Part shown: piece by piece, positions 21,731 to 33,399 of the stretch | Layout of the letters: every line of letters starts with the position of its first letter | Position numbering within the stretch: position 1 is the first letter of the stretch | From: Lamellibrachia columna | Taxonomy: Eukaryota > Annelida > Polychaeta > Sabellida > Siboglinidae | Assembly (NCBI GenBank): GCA_963662155.1 | Contig: OY759266.1 | Coordinates: 54,307,510-54,371,509 of the forward strand | Direction: 5' to 3' | Length of the DNA: 64,000 bases | Made by a program: the position numbers and the translations under genes | Notes under the pieces: model-generated | Seen by the model: the letters and a program-made list of their open reading frames with translations, nothing else | What the model was told of the DNA's origin: nothing | Database searches by the model: none

Positions 21731-23948
21731 CTTGCCTGCGATGTACACCACTTCCCCGTCAAGTCATTCAGTTGTCTCGGATATACATCGAGCAATTTGT
21801 GAATGTTTTTACTCAAATTTGTGAATGTGTTTTTCAGCCCAGATCTGTAGTGTCAGTGTCTTTGAGAACTATCCTATCATGGCGTGGAAATGGTGGAATT
21901 TAAGCTCTTATATTATTATTGGGTAGTACCTTAAATTGATATTTAATAGGGAGTTTAACTCCAATGTCCTGGTACATATTGATGAATCAATTAAGGAAGC
22001 TAGTCCTATATAAGAGTTTCAGTATTACGTATGGTCATAATATAGAGGGTCATTGGTTATCATTAGTGGAGATAAAAGGAATTTTCTGTTACACCTTTCA
22101 TGAAGTAGGGACAACTGTGGGAAGAGATGGGAGGCAGGTAGGGAAGCTGGAGCAGCACTGCTGAAGCAGCTGACCAAAACAGGGCATATAGATCAAGTAA
22201 TGAATGAATATTATGAATATTCTTAACAGCTATATTTCTGAGTAGGAAATAAAGAACAAACCTGCAGGTATATATCTGTACTGTGGTGATGATCGGACAT
22301 ATACTAGATTTGGAGCACTAAAAGTAAATGCATGTGGTTTAACGTACTTGTGTTTTGTTGTGACTGTAGTAGACCGTTACCGCACTGAATTGTTGATCAC
22401 CCGTTTATTGGGACATGAAAATCAGTGCCGAATAAACGATGAAACATAAAGAATGACTGTTTTGATTTGTTATTATGAACAGTACATTATGTGATGCTGA
22501 TTTACAAAGAGAGCGACCACTTAGGCAGATGCATGCAGTCTCATACTCTCTGTGCCCATGTCCAATCCTGGCTACATTCTGTGTTGTAACAGACTGTTTA
22601 CAGGGTAGCTGATGAGCCAGACAAGGTGACATACTGTTTACAGGGTAACTGATGAGCCAGACAAGGTGACAGACTGTTTACATGGTAACTGATGAGCCAG
22701 ACAAGGTGACATACTGTTTACATGGTAACTGATGAGCCAGACAAGGTGACATACTGTTTACAGGGTAACTGATGAGCCAGACAAGGTGACATACTGTTTA
22801 CATGGTAACTGATGAGCCAGACAAGGTGACATACTGTTTACAGGGTAACTGATGAGCCAGACAAGGTGACAGACTGTTTACAGGGTAACTGATGAGCCAG
22901 ACAAGGTGACATACTGTTTACAGGGTAACTGATGAGCCAGACAAGGTGACAGACTGTTTACATGGTAACTGATGAACCAGACAAGGTGACATACTGTTTA
23001 CAGGGTAACTGATGAGCCAGACAAGGTGACAGACTGTTTACAGGGTAACTGATGAGCCAGACAAGGTGACAGACTGTGGACATCTTGGTCACTATATCTG
23101 AATGAAGTAGGACATTCCTCAGTATGGCCAATTATAACTGGCAGCAAAGCAGTGGCGAGTACAGGAAGTGTTGTCCCAGTACCTGTTCACCAATACCATT
23201 TCAGAATCAGTAGAAACCGAACATTGCATGACCACAGCTATACGCATGACTGTTTCTCGAGTTAAAAGTTTATAAAACAAATTATTCCTTTAACATACAG
23301 AATATAAATCATGGATTTCTGCCTGCAACACTGTTAGTTTTCACTGTATAATAATCATTTGAATATCATTCACACTGTCAGCAGCTGGTGATCTGGTACT
23401 GATACTATACCGACCATGCCTTAACATTTATATTACCACTAATCACAGGCATATGGCCCATGTTATCAATCATAGTTTTATATTCATACATAGTACATAC
23501 ATACAGGTTGTACACATGTGCTGTACATAGAAACATCGATTATTATAGATTTATTATTTACAATTACCACCTCCATCATCAGTATCAGGACTTTATTTCA
23601 ACAACAACACAAAAAATAGCCAAACATATAAGCCACAGTCTTGATGTTGAAAAGGGCCAGAAGAAGTGTGATGTTGAAAAGGGCAAGAAGACGTGTGTCA
23701 CTTATAACACTTGCCCAATTACCATAAATATAACAAGAAGCAAATAATTACAGTATGCAACATGCATGATTACAACTTAACTATTTATATTTCAATATGA
23801 ATAATGAAAATTAATATTAGTGTTTAGACTAGTCACTGTAGCATAAATCAAGAATAACATGTAAAGATCAGCATAAACAAAGCAATAATTTGTTTGTAGC
23901 TACAATAAATCAATAGTTTATACACCCAAGCTATTATATTTATACTTT
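21731..23948. other. Intergenic region downstream of the tektin gene
   Basis: Holds the probable tektin 3' UTR (possible polyadenylation signal aataaa at about 22247), the 40-bp satellite 22591-23070 and AT-rich DNA without a recognisable gene. The search for the missing 5' terminal repeat of the element at 23949-27651 was made here without success. Confidence 0.5.
22591..23070. repeat. 40-bp tandem repeat, 12 copies
   Basis: Twelve head-to-tail 40-bp units (atactgtttacagggtaact followed by gatgagccagacaaggtgac) with only a few alternating substitutions (agactg/atactg, cagg/catgg). The near-identity of units suggests recent expansion or ongoing homogenisation. It starts about 860 bp after the tektin stop codon. 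Confidence 0.97.
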
Positions 23949-23991
23949 ATGACCGGGAATACAGGAAGCTGCAAGCCAGTCATAACTTTAG

Positions 23992-24276
23992 GTGGGGAAC
24001 CGACATCCCACATCTGCATACAATGCAGCTTACCCCACGTGCCCCCCGCAACAACCCCCGCCCCCCCCCCCACCGAATCAGGTCAAATCAGGCCAGCGTC
24101 CAGGACCAGTGACAGTAGATGGCAGGGCAATCTGCAAACTGTTTAACACAAGCAGAGGTTGTAGCTATGTAGACTGCAAGTTTGTCCATGCCTGCTCGTT
24201 CAAGGGGTGCACTCAAACACACCCTGCCACGTCACACCATCAGGGACCAGGTCAAGCGTATAGCTATCCTAGATAG
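23992..24276 (+). pseudogene. Gag-like C3H zinc-finger segment of the YR retrotransposon
   Basis: Proline-rich stretch followed by CKLFNTSRGCSYVDCKFVH and CSFKGCTQTHPATSH, a cysteine/histidine pattern seen in Gag-like proteins of DIRS-group elements. The frame ends at a TAG (24274-24276) in the same frame as the downstream polymerase. The N-terminal part of Gag is missing. Confidence 0.65.
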
Positions 24277-24288
24277 GAAATTCCGGCA

Positions 24289-25855
24289 GTGAGTTCCAGG
24301 CCAGGACTAAATCTCGGGGTATGGGGGACAGAATTAGCAGATGATGCAGATAGAGAATTTTTGTTAGGTGGGCTGGAAAATGGGTTTGACATTGTCGACA
24401 GAGATGTCCAGGTTGTACCGGTCAAGGTGGAAAATCACCCATCCGCCAGGCCAGGATCCCCATATTACCTAGTAATCAAGCAGCAAGTTCTCCATGAAAT
24501 TTCTGAGGGAAATTACGTTGTGTGTGACAGCAAGCCGAATTTTATAAGCCCGTTAGGGGCCATTCCGAAGTCTACAGGCGGTATACGGCTGATTCATGAT
24601 TGGAGCCGATACCTATGTAATTCCTTAAACGACTATGCAACTTTAGAATTTTCACAAAGGTTTCAAACTATTGATGATGCCACCTCCCTGGTACAACATG
24701 GCCAAAGTTGACTTAAAATCGGCTTACAGGTCAGTGTCAATAAGTGAAGAAAGTCAACAGTTTACTGGATTAAAATTTGTACTTAATGATCAAGTAGTAT
24801 ATCTGCGTGACACTAAGCTGCCCTTTGGTTCAAAACTGGCACCTGGTATATTTCACCGCTTAACACAGGCAGTCAAGCGGATGATGATTAGGCAGGGCTT
24901 TACTGCAGTGGTAGTGTACCTTGATGATTTTTTCATTTGTGCACCGACCTTGAATGAATGTATTGTAGCAATGAATACCTTAGTGGTATTATTGCGACGT
25001 TTGGGTTTTTCTATCAACTGGGATAAAGTAATTGATCCAACTTGTTGTCTTACCTTCTTGGGTATTGAAATTGATGCAGCAACTATGGTTAAGCGTCTGC
25101 CTTCAGGAAAATTGTTAGCGCTTAAAGTAGAACTAGAAGTATTTGCGAAACGTAAATGAGCAAGCAAGCGGCAGCTACAGTCCTTAGCAGGCAAACTTCA
25201 CTGGGCGGCAGGGGTGGTCTATGGCAGGAGAGTATTCGTCCGGCGAATCTTAGACGCAATTTGTACATTACGGGTTGCAAATCACAAATGTGTATTAACA
25301 CTAGAAATGCGAAAGGACATCCAGTGGTGGAAGGAATTTATGCACTCTTTCAATGGTATGTCCCTTATTATAAATAAGGGACCAGATGTTATTGTACATA
25401 CAGATGCTTGTGATGTAGGAGCTGGCGGTTACTGCGAGGGTGACTATTTGTACTATAACTGGGCAGTAGACTGGCTTGAGGTTCAGGACCGTTATATCAA
25501 CTTTAAAGAATTGGCTGCGGTTGTGTTAGCAGCACAAAGATGGGGGCCGTTGTGGGCCAACAAACACATTGTAGTATTGTCAGATAACAGTACAACGGTA
25601 GCATGTATTAATCATGGTTCATCACGCAGTGTTCTGCTAATGAAATATCTAAGACATATCTTTTGGCTGTCAGCAATGTTTAACTTCCGCTTGAAAGCGG
25701 TCCATGTTCCGGGAGAAGATAATGTCTTAGCAGATAGAATATCTCGGCTGCATGAACCCGATGCTAGGCAGTATCTGAATATATTGTTAGCATTGTCACC
25801 ATTATCATGGCACATGTCTTATAATGGGTTTCTGTATATTCTGGACAGGTCCTAG
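24289..25855 (+). pseudogene. Reverse transcriptase and RNase H of the YR retrotransposon (broken)
   Basis: RT blocks in order: NFISPLGAIPKSTGGIRLIH, AKVDLKSAYRSVSI, LPFGSKLAPGIFHRLTQA, the catalytic box YLDDFF and LTFLGIEID. RNase H follows: HTDACDVGAGGY, NFKELAAV, LSDNSTTVACINHGSS, VPGEDNVLADRISR. A frameshift lies near 24690 (before AKVDLKSAY), and an in-frame TGA lies at about 25157 between the RT thumb and QLQSLAGKLHWAAG. The combination RT + RNase H + tyrosine recombinase, without protease or DDE integrase, is specific to the DIRS order. Confidence 0.88.
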
Positions 25856-26823
25856 GTTCCTGGACTCACTAGATGACAGGGTTCGTTGGCTACGAGAACA
25901 GGTCTTTGCGCCCAGTACGCGTCTTACATATGCTTCTCAACATAAGCTGTATCAGCGCTTCTGTGTATTAGGGGGCCTTAACCCGGTACCACTGTCACAG
26001 GACAACGCTTGTCGATATATAGCATTTTTGTCTCAAAAATTGGCTTACACCTCTATTAAGCAATACATAAATGTTGTTCGTATAATGCATCTAGAAGCAG
26101 GTCATGCCAACCCCTTTCAGGGCTCTTGGCAAATAGACATGTTGCTCAAAGGTACAAAAAGAGTATTAGGGGCTGCACATAAACAGAAGCTGCCCATAAC
26201 TCCAGCTATCCTTCGCCAGTTGTTTAAGCAGATAGACTTCACCTTGCCACTGGAAGTAACCTTTTGGGCAGCATGCTTAGTAACATTTTTCTCCTTTTTC
26301 CGGAAATCCAATCTTTTGGTTAGAAGCAGTACGTCTTTTGACTCAAATTTACATTTATGTCGCAGAGATGCTACCTTTTCTGAGGACGGAGTTAGCTTAG
26401 CTGTGCAGTGGTCGAAGACAATCCAGTACCGGCAGCGCACACTGCACATTCCTCTTCCTCGTATCCCAGGCTCCCCCTTGTGCCCAGCACAGACACTAAT
26501 CCTCGCCTTAAGGCTGTGTAACTCTCCGCTATCGGCCCCACTTTTCACTTACCCAACGCGCAATGGCTGGCTCCCATTGACAGTGCAAGTCTTCTAGGAT
26601 AAGCTTCACAAATACTTGGGAAAGTTGATTTTAAACCCTTCGGATTACTCGGGGCATAGTTCTAGACGAGGGGGGGCATCGTTTGCCTTGGAATGCGGGC
26701 TTCCATCATAAGTCATTAAGGCACAGGGGGACTGGGCTAGTAATGCCTATGAGACTTACATCAATCCCTCCTTGGAAATGCGTAAACACCTTGCAGCAAC
26801 TCTAGGGAAACATATACAGTAGT
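25824..26823 (+). pseudogene. Tyrosine recombinase of the YR retrotransposon (broken)
   Basis: N-terminal SAM-like domain (VFAPSTRLTYASQHKLYQRF, LAYTSIKQYINVVR), then the catalytic domain with a long hydrophobic helix (FWAACLVTFFSFFRKSNLL). An in-frame TAG at about 26595 and a frameshift near 26640 interrupt it. After the shift come HSSRRGG (the H-x-x-R box) and GDWASNAYETYI with the catalytic Tyr, plus an in-frame TAA between them. The start is also frame-shifted relative to the RNase H segment (near 25840). All catalytic motifs remain recognisable. Confidence 0.85.
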
Positions 26824-26858
26824 ACACTCTACATACTACCAGGGTTTGGGTGTGTTCT

Positions 26859-27058
26859 GGGAGTTTGCATTGTTATGTGGCGATTGTCTGTATATATCCA
26901 CATGTTTACTATGTATGGTGATTATTCGCACATGATGTGGTTATTGCATAACATTAAAACAATGCAGATCTACAAGTTCACCCACAACCCTGTCTTACTT
27001 TTATTTCACAAACCTGACCGAGTGTCAGGGCGGTTTATTACTAACAGGCATGATTAAT
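26859..27058 (+). repeat. Split direct repeat B1
   Basis: 200 bp starting gggagtttgcattgttatgt, directly after the recombinase pseudogene. Repeated as B2 with about two differences. Confidence 0.92.
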
Positions 27059-27451
27059 GTGAGAATTAATATATTTTAATTATGCATTAATCAGGGGTGG
27101 TGGAAAGGTGGTTTCCTTTGCATTACTATGTACTATGTTAGTCACTATGTTATTCAAATCTTAACTTCGTAGGACACGGCCCAATCATGCAAAGCCAGGG
27201 CCAGCAGCCAATCAGCTGTAGGCACGGTCCTATTTAAACGGGTGTTTAGCAGCAAATCGGCCTCTTGCTTCAGCAGCCGCCGTTCTAATAAATTCGTCGA
27301 TGGCCATCGACAGCGTTACTATGTTTTTAACCGGTTAATTTTAAGCTCCCACCCACCATCCCTATTAACTGTTTTACTTATGCTTGTAGTTAATTATTGT
27401 ATAAATGTATTGTGTAGATGTTAGTTAGTAGGTAGTCTTAATTGTAGATCA
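27059..27451 (+). repeat. A2 segment of the YR retrotransposon with promoter-like sequence
   Basis: About 393 bp between B1 and B2. It contains a TATA-like tatttaaacgggtg at about 27231. By comparison with Ngaro-type elements it should equal the missing left-end A1. Confidence 0.7.
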
Positions 27452-27651
27452 GGGAGTTTGCATTGTTATGTGGCGATTGTCTGTATATATCCACATTTTT
27501 ACTATGTATGGTGATTATTCGCACATGATGTGGTTATTGCATAACATTAAAACAATGCAGATCTACAAGTTCACCCATAACCCTGTCTTACTTTTATTTC
27601 ACAAACCTGACCGAGTGTCAGGGCGGTTTATTACTAACAGGCATGATTAAT
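27452..27651 (+). repeat. Split direct repeat B2, right end of the element
   Basis: 200 bp nearly identical to 26859-27058. It ends at gcatgattaat, after which similarity to B1's context stops, which defines the element's right border. Confidence 0.92.
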
Positions 27652-28118
27652 ACTACATAGCTAACCAAAATGTTAGCAGTGTATTTTGATTGTTCTAATA
27701 TGCACACATGTATACAATTCAACACTAACTGATTGAATATACAAAAATGTACAAGTGCACCCAGTGTATTCGTGATGTTAGAAAAAGCTTGTAACATCAT
27801 TAGCACTGTAGCAAAAGCTGCAAAACGTTTACTTGAATGGGGTCTCAGAAGTTCAGAACCCACCTTTATAGTTCAACCATGCACAGCTGCTGGTTGTAAT
27901 CACGTGGTAACACTGGCAGTTACTACTCAGTAATTGGCTCATATATCCTGACCAGTCTTCCAGAACACGTAACATCACTATTCCTGTGGCAATGTGAGAA
28001 AGATGCCAGTAATACGCATGTGCAGTGTTTGTAAAATGTACGACCCTCTAGTATCACACAGCCAGAGTGTTCACATGCCTCAGTGTTCTGGTTCTTCTTG
28101 TCCCTCGTGTGCCATACA

Positions 28119-29870
28119 CTAGCCCCACGCCTGTGTCATGCAATAATGAAGAATCAGTTTCCCGTCAGACCCAAAACACTGAAAACAAAAAGGTCATGGA
28201 AATCTTACTAGAGGTAGTGGTACAGAAATATTAATAAGTTAAATAGTCTGGGCTGTTGTTTGATTGATGTTCTGTCCAGTACTGTTACTTGTGTTATTTC
28301 ATCCAGGCCTCCGATATTAAATGTTGTCCATATTAAACTGGAACCCCAAAGTCATGGATTCTGAGAAATTGTTAGCTGGAATTTTACATCTGCTTCAAGC
28401 GTGGGCCCTGCGTGGCCCACATAAAAATTACATTGACAAATGAGAGAGTGACTCAATAAAACGTGGTGGACACTTCTTCCCCAATGCTCACCTCATATAG
28501 CACACCTACGGACACGTCTAGACTCGGGGCAAACGACTGGTTCACGTAGACGAACTGCAAGAACACACACATGACATCAGTGTTCGACCAGTGTCCTAGA
28601 CACTCACGCCAGATTGGTGTAATAGAGGCTGCCAAAAATAACCCATGGAACCTTTGATGCATAACATAAAACTACATGCATAGGTACATATACAACACAT
28701 AATTCTGTACGTCAAAGTTAGAAGACAAGTCCGCAAACACTTAACAAATCATCGTGTCAGATATGATATGTGCAATAAGTGATATATATATATAAGAACG
28801 TGACGAGAGAGAGAAACCTAAACAAATAATGTGGAAATAGAATAATATTACAATTACAATGGAAGCACTTACAATGGACTGCTGTTGTTCACATTTGATG
28901 TATCTGCGGAGGAAGTCAATAATCCAACTCATGGTTTTACTTGTTTCTACTGACCACTTGGCCTTCTTCATTATTGGAGCACCTCCAGTAGCTTTCAACA
29001 GAATGTCAACTACAAAGTGCAAACAATAATAGCGTGTTTAGTAATGTGTTATTTCATCTGGAATATAATGCAGTACCCATTAGCAAGTTGTCATTAGTAC
29101 ACTAATGATTAATGAGTAGCATGAAACATTCACATAATTATGCTTCTAAATAAATATTTAAAAGCCACAATATTATTTTTAACTGAGCATTAATTTAAAC
29201 TTCTGTTAAACTGGTTTAAATACAAAACATTAGGCAAAATGCATTAAATATGCTTAGCACTGATGTACATTAAAATAATAAATATGACATAACTACTTCA
29301 CAAAATAACTTGAGTCTCACCTTTACCAGACTTTTTTTTCCGTGTTGTAGGACTACCAGTCTGTGCTGTGGGACTACCAGTATGTGCTGCGGGACTACCA
29401 GTATGTGCTGCGGGACTACCAGTATGTGCTGCGGGACTACCAGTATGTGCTGCGGGACTACCAGTATGTGCTGCGGGACTACCAGTATGTGCTGCGGGAC
29501 TACCAGTATGTGCTGCGGGACTACCAGTCACTGGTACAGACGTATCTGTATTGTCTCCAGTTTCTGCTGCTACAATTTTACTTTCATCCACCATCACTGC
29601 ATCATTACTGTTGTTTTCATCTATTTTTACTGCCTCGTTACTGTTGTCTTCATCTATTTTCACTGCCTCGTTACTTTTGTCTTCACCCATTTTCACTGCC
29701 TCATTACTTTTGTCTTCCTCCATTTTCATTGCACCGCTGCTGTTATCTTCATCCATTTTTACTGCCTCGTTACTTTTGTCATCATCCATTTTCACTGTCT
29801 CACTACTCTTGACATCATCCAATGTTGATGCCTTCACAAACGTGTCATCGTCTGATTTTGTGTCATCCAT
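28119..29870 (-). CDS. ATG12: ATG12 ubiquitin-like autophagy protein with long repetitive N-terminus, 4 exons
   Basis: Exons on the minus strand: 29870-29321, 29009-28873, 28554-28492, 28178-28119; GT-AG introns, phases join, about 269 residues. The C-terminal ubiquitin fold is canonical: VDILLKATGGAPIMKKAKW, IDFLRRYIKCEQ, FVYVNQSFAPSLD, VGVLYE, CFGSDGKLILHYCMTQAWG ending in the glycine that ATG7/ATG10 conjugate to ATG5. ATG12-ATG5 with ATG16 drives ATG8 lipidation on phagophores. Vertebrate ATG12 is about 140 residues; here about 183 residues precede the fold. They consist of about eight imperfect 10-11-residue acidic units (type MDEDKSNEAVK), then nine TGSPAAH-like heptads encoded by a 21-bp minisatellite, then RKKKSGKG. 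An acceptor-like tttctgcag lies 21 bp upstream of the ATG, so a 5' leader exon is possible. Confidence 0.93.
29346..29535. repeat. Coding 21-bp minisatellite in ATG12 exon 1
   Basis: About nine units of 21 bp (gtatgtgctgcgggactacca on the plus strand, with slight variants at both ends), encoding TGSPAAH on the minus strand. The centre units are identical, implying recent expansion. All frames on the plus strand stay open through it, which is only a consequence of the repeat. Confidence 0.97.
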
Positions 29871-30009
29871 GTCTGGTCGCCGTCTGGCTGCAGAAATAAA
29901 ACTGTATATTAACAGGCTTAGCCATAAATAATGTCCTGATAATTAATTCACTCACACACTTGATGCGGTACTCCCTAAATAGTTGGTCACAGTTAAACTG
30001 GGACACACA

Positions 30010-30050
30010 CACATGTACGTACGCACGCACGCACGCACTCACATACATGA
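30010..30050. repeat. Microsatellite acgt/acgc
   Basis: acacacatgtacgtacgcacgcacgcacgc-type simple repeat, about 140 bp upstream of the ATG12 start. Confidence 0.85.
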
Positions 30051-30275
30051 GCTATGTTCCCTATGTCAGTGACGCACTCCCACTGGTATTGACTATTTTA
30101 ATGAAGCAGAGGCCCAGTGTGAATGAGTGATAATTTATTGATACATTATTATTACATCTAGGGGTTGTCTTTGACAGTGACAACTTTTGCCAGCATATTT
30201 CCCAAGCACACAAATCATGTTTCTACCATATATGCAATCTCTGTCGAATTCAGCATCACATATCTTTATCTACTG

Positions 30276-31930
30276 CTAAAACAATATGTGCTCTTCCTCC
30301 TTCCATAGTTTTCTATTGCCCACCCCCCCTCCATCTTTCATCCTCCCCGATCTTCTCATATACCTCCTCATGCAGTCCTCCCATCTCAGCTGTGGCCTTC
30401 CCCTTTTCCTGCTTCCTTGATGATTTTCCACCTCTGCTCTCTTTGCTAGTTTGCCTGCATTCATCCTTACCAAGTGGCCAGCCCATCTCATCCTGCTTCC
30501 CACCAATTTTCATGTTAGGCTGCATTGCATCCCAACCTCTTTCCTCAGGTCATCCATCCTTCTTCTGTCCACCCTCTTTGTTCTTGTTATTCGATGAACC
30601 CATTTGTTCTCACAAACTTGCAGCTTCTGTTGTTATTGTTCTGTCAACACCACTGTCTCCAGACCATTTAGGCATGCCGGTGTTAGCGGTGTAACACACG
30701 CTCTCAGGACGTTCCCTTCCAGTTTGTTTTCATTTTTCTGTCCAACATGACTCCCTCTTTCTCCAAGCATTTGTTCCTGCTTGTATCTGACATCGCACTT
30801 CGCACTTCTGAAGGCCCATCCTCCGTAACAATTCCTCCAAGGTACACAAAGCCTTCCACTTGCTTGATCTACCATCCAACCTGATGTTCAACTCCTCATT
30901 CTGGTGTCCAACCCACATAACTTCTGTCTTCTCCAGGCTCATTCTCAGTCCGTGCTTCTTGAACACCCCCTTCCATTCCTCCAACATTTCCTGTAGTTCT
31001 TGTTAGCTCTCTGCTATTATGGCCAGATCATTTGCATACATCATTTTCCCGAGAACAACATCCTTCGTGCTGATTAGTTCCATCACAATGATAAACAGTA
31101 AAGGGCTAAAGTCACTTCCTTGCCTCAAACCGATGTTAACTGGAAACTCTTCCGACAACCCAGATCCAACCACAACTCCTCCTTTTGTTCCCTCATACAT
31201 TGCTTCCACCATCCTGGCTTCTGCTTCTGGCACTCCCATCTATCTCTCTGTTGCCGTCACCATCTCTCTTGGGACTATGTCATAGGCCTTCTCCAGGTCC
31301 ACAAATCCCACTGCCATTTTCCCTTGCATCTCCAACCTCTTCTCTACCAGCTGTCTTAATGCAAACATCCCATCAGTCGTCCCTCTGCCCTTTCTGAATC
31401 CCTGTTGTTCTTCACCCAATTCTTGCTCTACTCTCTTTCGAATCCTCCCATCCAGGATCCTCTCTAGCAGTTTCAGGATGTGACTTAGAAATTTATGCCT
31501 CAATATTTCCCTGATTCTTGCACATCTCCTTTCCTCTTCCATATTGGGACAATTAGCCCTCTCCGCCACTCCTCTGGTACTTTACCTTGCCTCATACATG
31601 TATTCAGCAGCCTCTTTGTCCAGCTGATTCCACTCTCCCCCGCTGCCATTACCATCTCCACACGCATCAATCATCAATACCAGGTGCTCTTCCCTTCTTC
31701 ATCCCTTTCATCCCGGTTTGCATCATATCTGTATCCGTAATATCAGTTAACTCAACTTTCCCAGTATCTTTCCCAGACCTTCAGCACCGCCTCTTTTTCT
31801 GTCACTAACTTCCCATTTCTATCCTTGATCACCGACCCACCCTTCACGTCCTTACTATTCTCATCCCTGTCTCGGGCCACTTTGTATATCATCTTCTTTC
31901 CACCATCCTCATAAAACAATATCCACAGCA
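30276..31930 (-). mobile_element. Non-LTR retrotransposon (LINE) reverse-transcriptase fragment, degenerate
   Basis: Read on the minus strand from 31930: DGGKKMIYKVARDRDE-, VWERYWES, then LLERILDGRIRKRVEQELGE, QGFRKGRGTTDGMFALRQL, VGFVDLEKAYDIVPRE, LRQGSDFSPLLFIIVMELI, MMYANDLAIIAES (the YADD box altered to YAND), LRMSLEKTEVMWVG and the 3' RMRWAGHLVRM with GRPQLRWEDC. The order is that of an RT with its C-terminal region. Several frameshifts and the altered catalytic box show it is dead. The endonuclease end is missing. Confidence 0.85.
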
Positions 31931-32915
31931 TAATTAGTAACCATCTTCTCTATTGCAATTCACTGCTAAACAACATTGCTAAACTCCAATAAGCACAGAA
32001 TTGTCTGACAAGTGTAGTACTCAGGGCACCTGGTTTTTCACCATCACTACCACTGCTTAATGCATCGATACGCATACAGTGTATTGATGCAGTACCAAAA
32101 TATGGGCCGAAACAGCTATTTATTTATACAAGTATCTATTTTTCCTATGATTCAGAGTAAATTAGTTACTCAACGGAGTTTATAATTTTCCTTGCCAGCA
32201 ACAGATCACTGTCAAGGCAAAGTCCACACATGCAAGAGAAACCCCTGGCGTTTGTAACATGGATGCCTATTGGATAATTCACATTTAATGACATCAGTAT
32301 CTTGGGGAATGCTGGGGAAACACCTAAGCAAAGATGGTGGACGAAGTTGCGAGAATCGTAGTTTGACTATTTTTGAAGGATATTACACCAATTTATTTCA
32401 TACTGGTGATACTAAGGAGACAGGCAATACATTCTGATTAATGTGATATTTGGCTGTGAAAATGAACTTTGGAGACTTCGATTTGGAGTGAATCGAGAAT
32501 GGCACATGTTACTTTCAACGACTGTAACTGTTTTGCAAATGAAATGCATATTGAAATGTTTATTAAATTTATTACTTTATTTTATTGGTCTGCTAGTTAT
32601 AAGAAATGAACGACATGGTTTATATTTATTAAATTATTATTTATTCTAATTGAAAGCCGTGTCTGTTTTAGCTTTACGCACAAAAACTTTGCTGGGCCAG
32701 TTAATTTTTTTCTAATTTCACACACTGATATATTATATTGTTGAAAGCTGAAGTTGGATATAATGTGTATCATAAAGCAATTTTAATGCGTTTGCTGGCC
32801 TACAGTCAATACCTTTTTAATTTTAGTAAGTACCGCAAATGTGACTCATGTATCGCGAGGGTACTGTATCGTCATACCTCTAATCCCTAGCCTAGTTTCA
32901 AGAATAATAAGTTGT

Positions 32916-32976
32916 TGTGAAATGGATGATCTGAGCTGCCCAGGGTGCCTAGGCAACTCAGATCATCCATTTCACA
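32916..32976. other. Perfect 20-bp inverted repeat (fold-back)
   Basis: tgtgaaatggatgatctgag (32916-32935) is exactly complementary to 32957-32976 across a 21-bp spacer. The right arm is the beginning of a LINE 3' fragment (SDHPFHK...), so the left arm is an inverted copy of the same coding bit. Confidence 0.9.
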
Positions 32977-33140
32977 AATTAGTGTTCCTAAAACTAAACT
33001 TAACTTGGGCAAATGTGCTTTCTCTGTCAATGCTCCTAGGGTGTGGAACCCCCATCTCCTTGAAAATATGTTAACCTATAGATACCTAACCAAAACACTT
33101 GACAAGTTTATTCCAAATTGCATTTCCACCATAAAATAGT
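32936..33140 (+). mobile_element. LINE 3'-end fragment
   Basis: Encodes with one frameshift LGNSDHPFHKLVFLK, then GKCAFSVNAPRVWNPHLLEN and LDKFIPNCISTIK, which resembles the C-terminal tail of RTs from non-LTR elements (FSVxAPxxWNxLP). No intact RT is attached. Confidence 0.55.
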
Positions 33141-33399
33141 AGTCCCTCATTCTGATAAAGACTTTTGCGCAAATGAGAAATGACACCATGAATATTAGAT
33201 AGCCACATCGTAGTAATGTATACTCTACCAGAGTCACCACCACAGTGTTACAGGGCTGAATTAAACATTTCCCAATGGCTAAACTAGTTCACCACTGAAG
33301 TCGTATTGTGGTCCTACCCATTGCATCCCCACTAAGCGAAATCTTCGTATAGAGCATGGCCAAGGGAGACGTTCCAGAAGACCGGAAAAGTGTCAACAT

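Larger units (their letters stand above)
23949..27651 (+). mobile_element. DIRS/Ngaro-type tyrosine-recombinase retrotransposon, 5'-truncated and inactivated
   Basis: Order: a gag-like C3H zinc-finger segment, reverse transcriptase, RNase H, tyrosine recombinase, then the non-coding series B1 (26859-27058), A2 (27059-27451), B2 (27452-27651). Split direct repeats of the form A1-ORFs-B1-A2-B2 are the hallmark of Ngaro-like elements. A1 should lie at the left end but no copy of A2 is visible upstream of 23949, so the 5' end appears lost. The coding part has at least three frameshifts and three internal stops. B1 and B2 differ at only about two of 200 positions. Confidence 0.88.

Noticed and set aside
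29310..29931. Three long plus-strand open frames opposite ATG12 exon 1
   Set aside because: They arise because a 21-bp repeat without stops is open in all frames; the minus-strand frame joins perfectly to the ATG12 fold exons.
30392..31808. Ser/Pro/Leu-rich plus-strand frames
   Set aside because: They are the complement of a minus-strand LINE reverse transcriptase.
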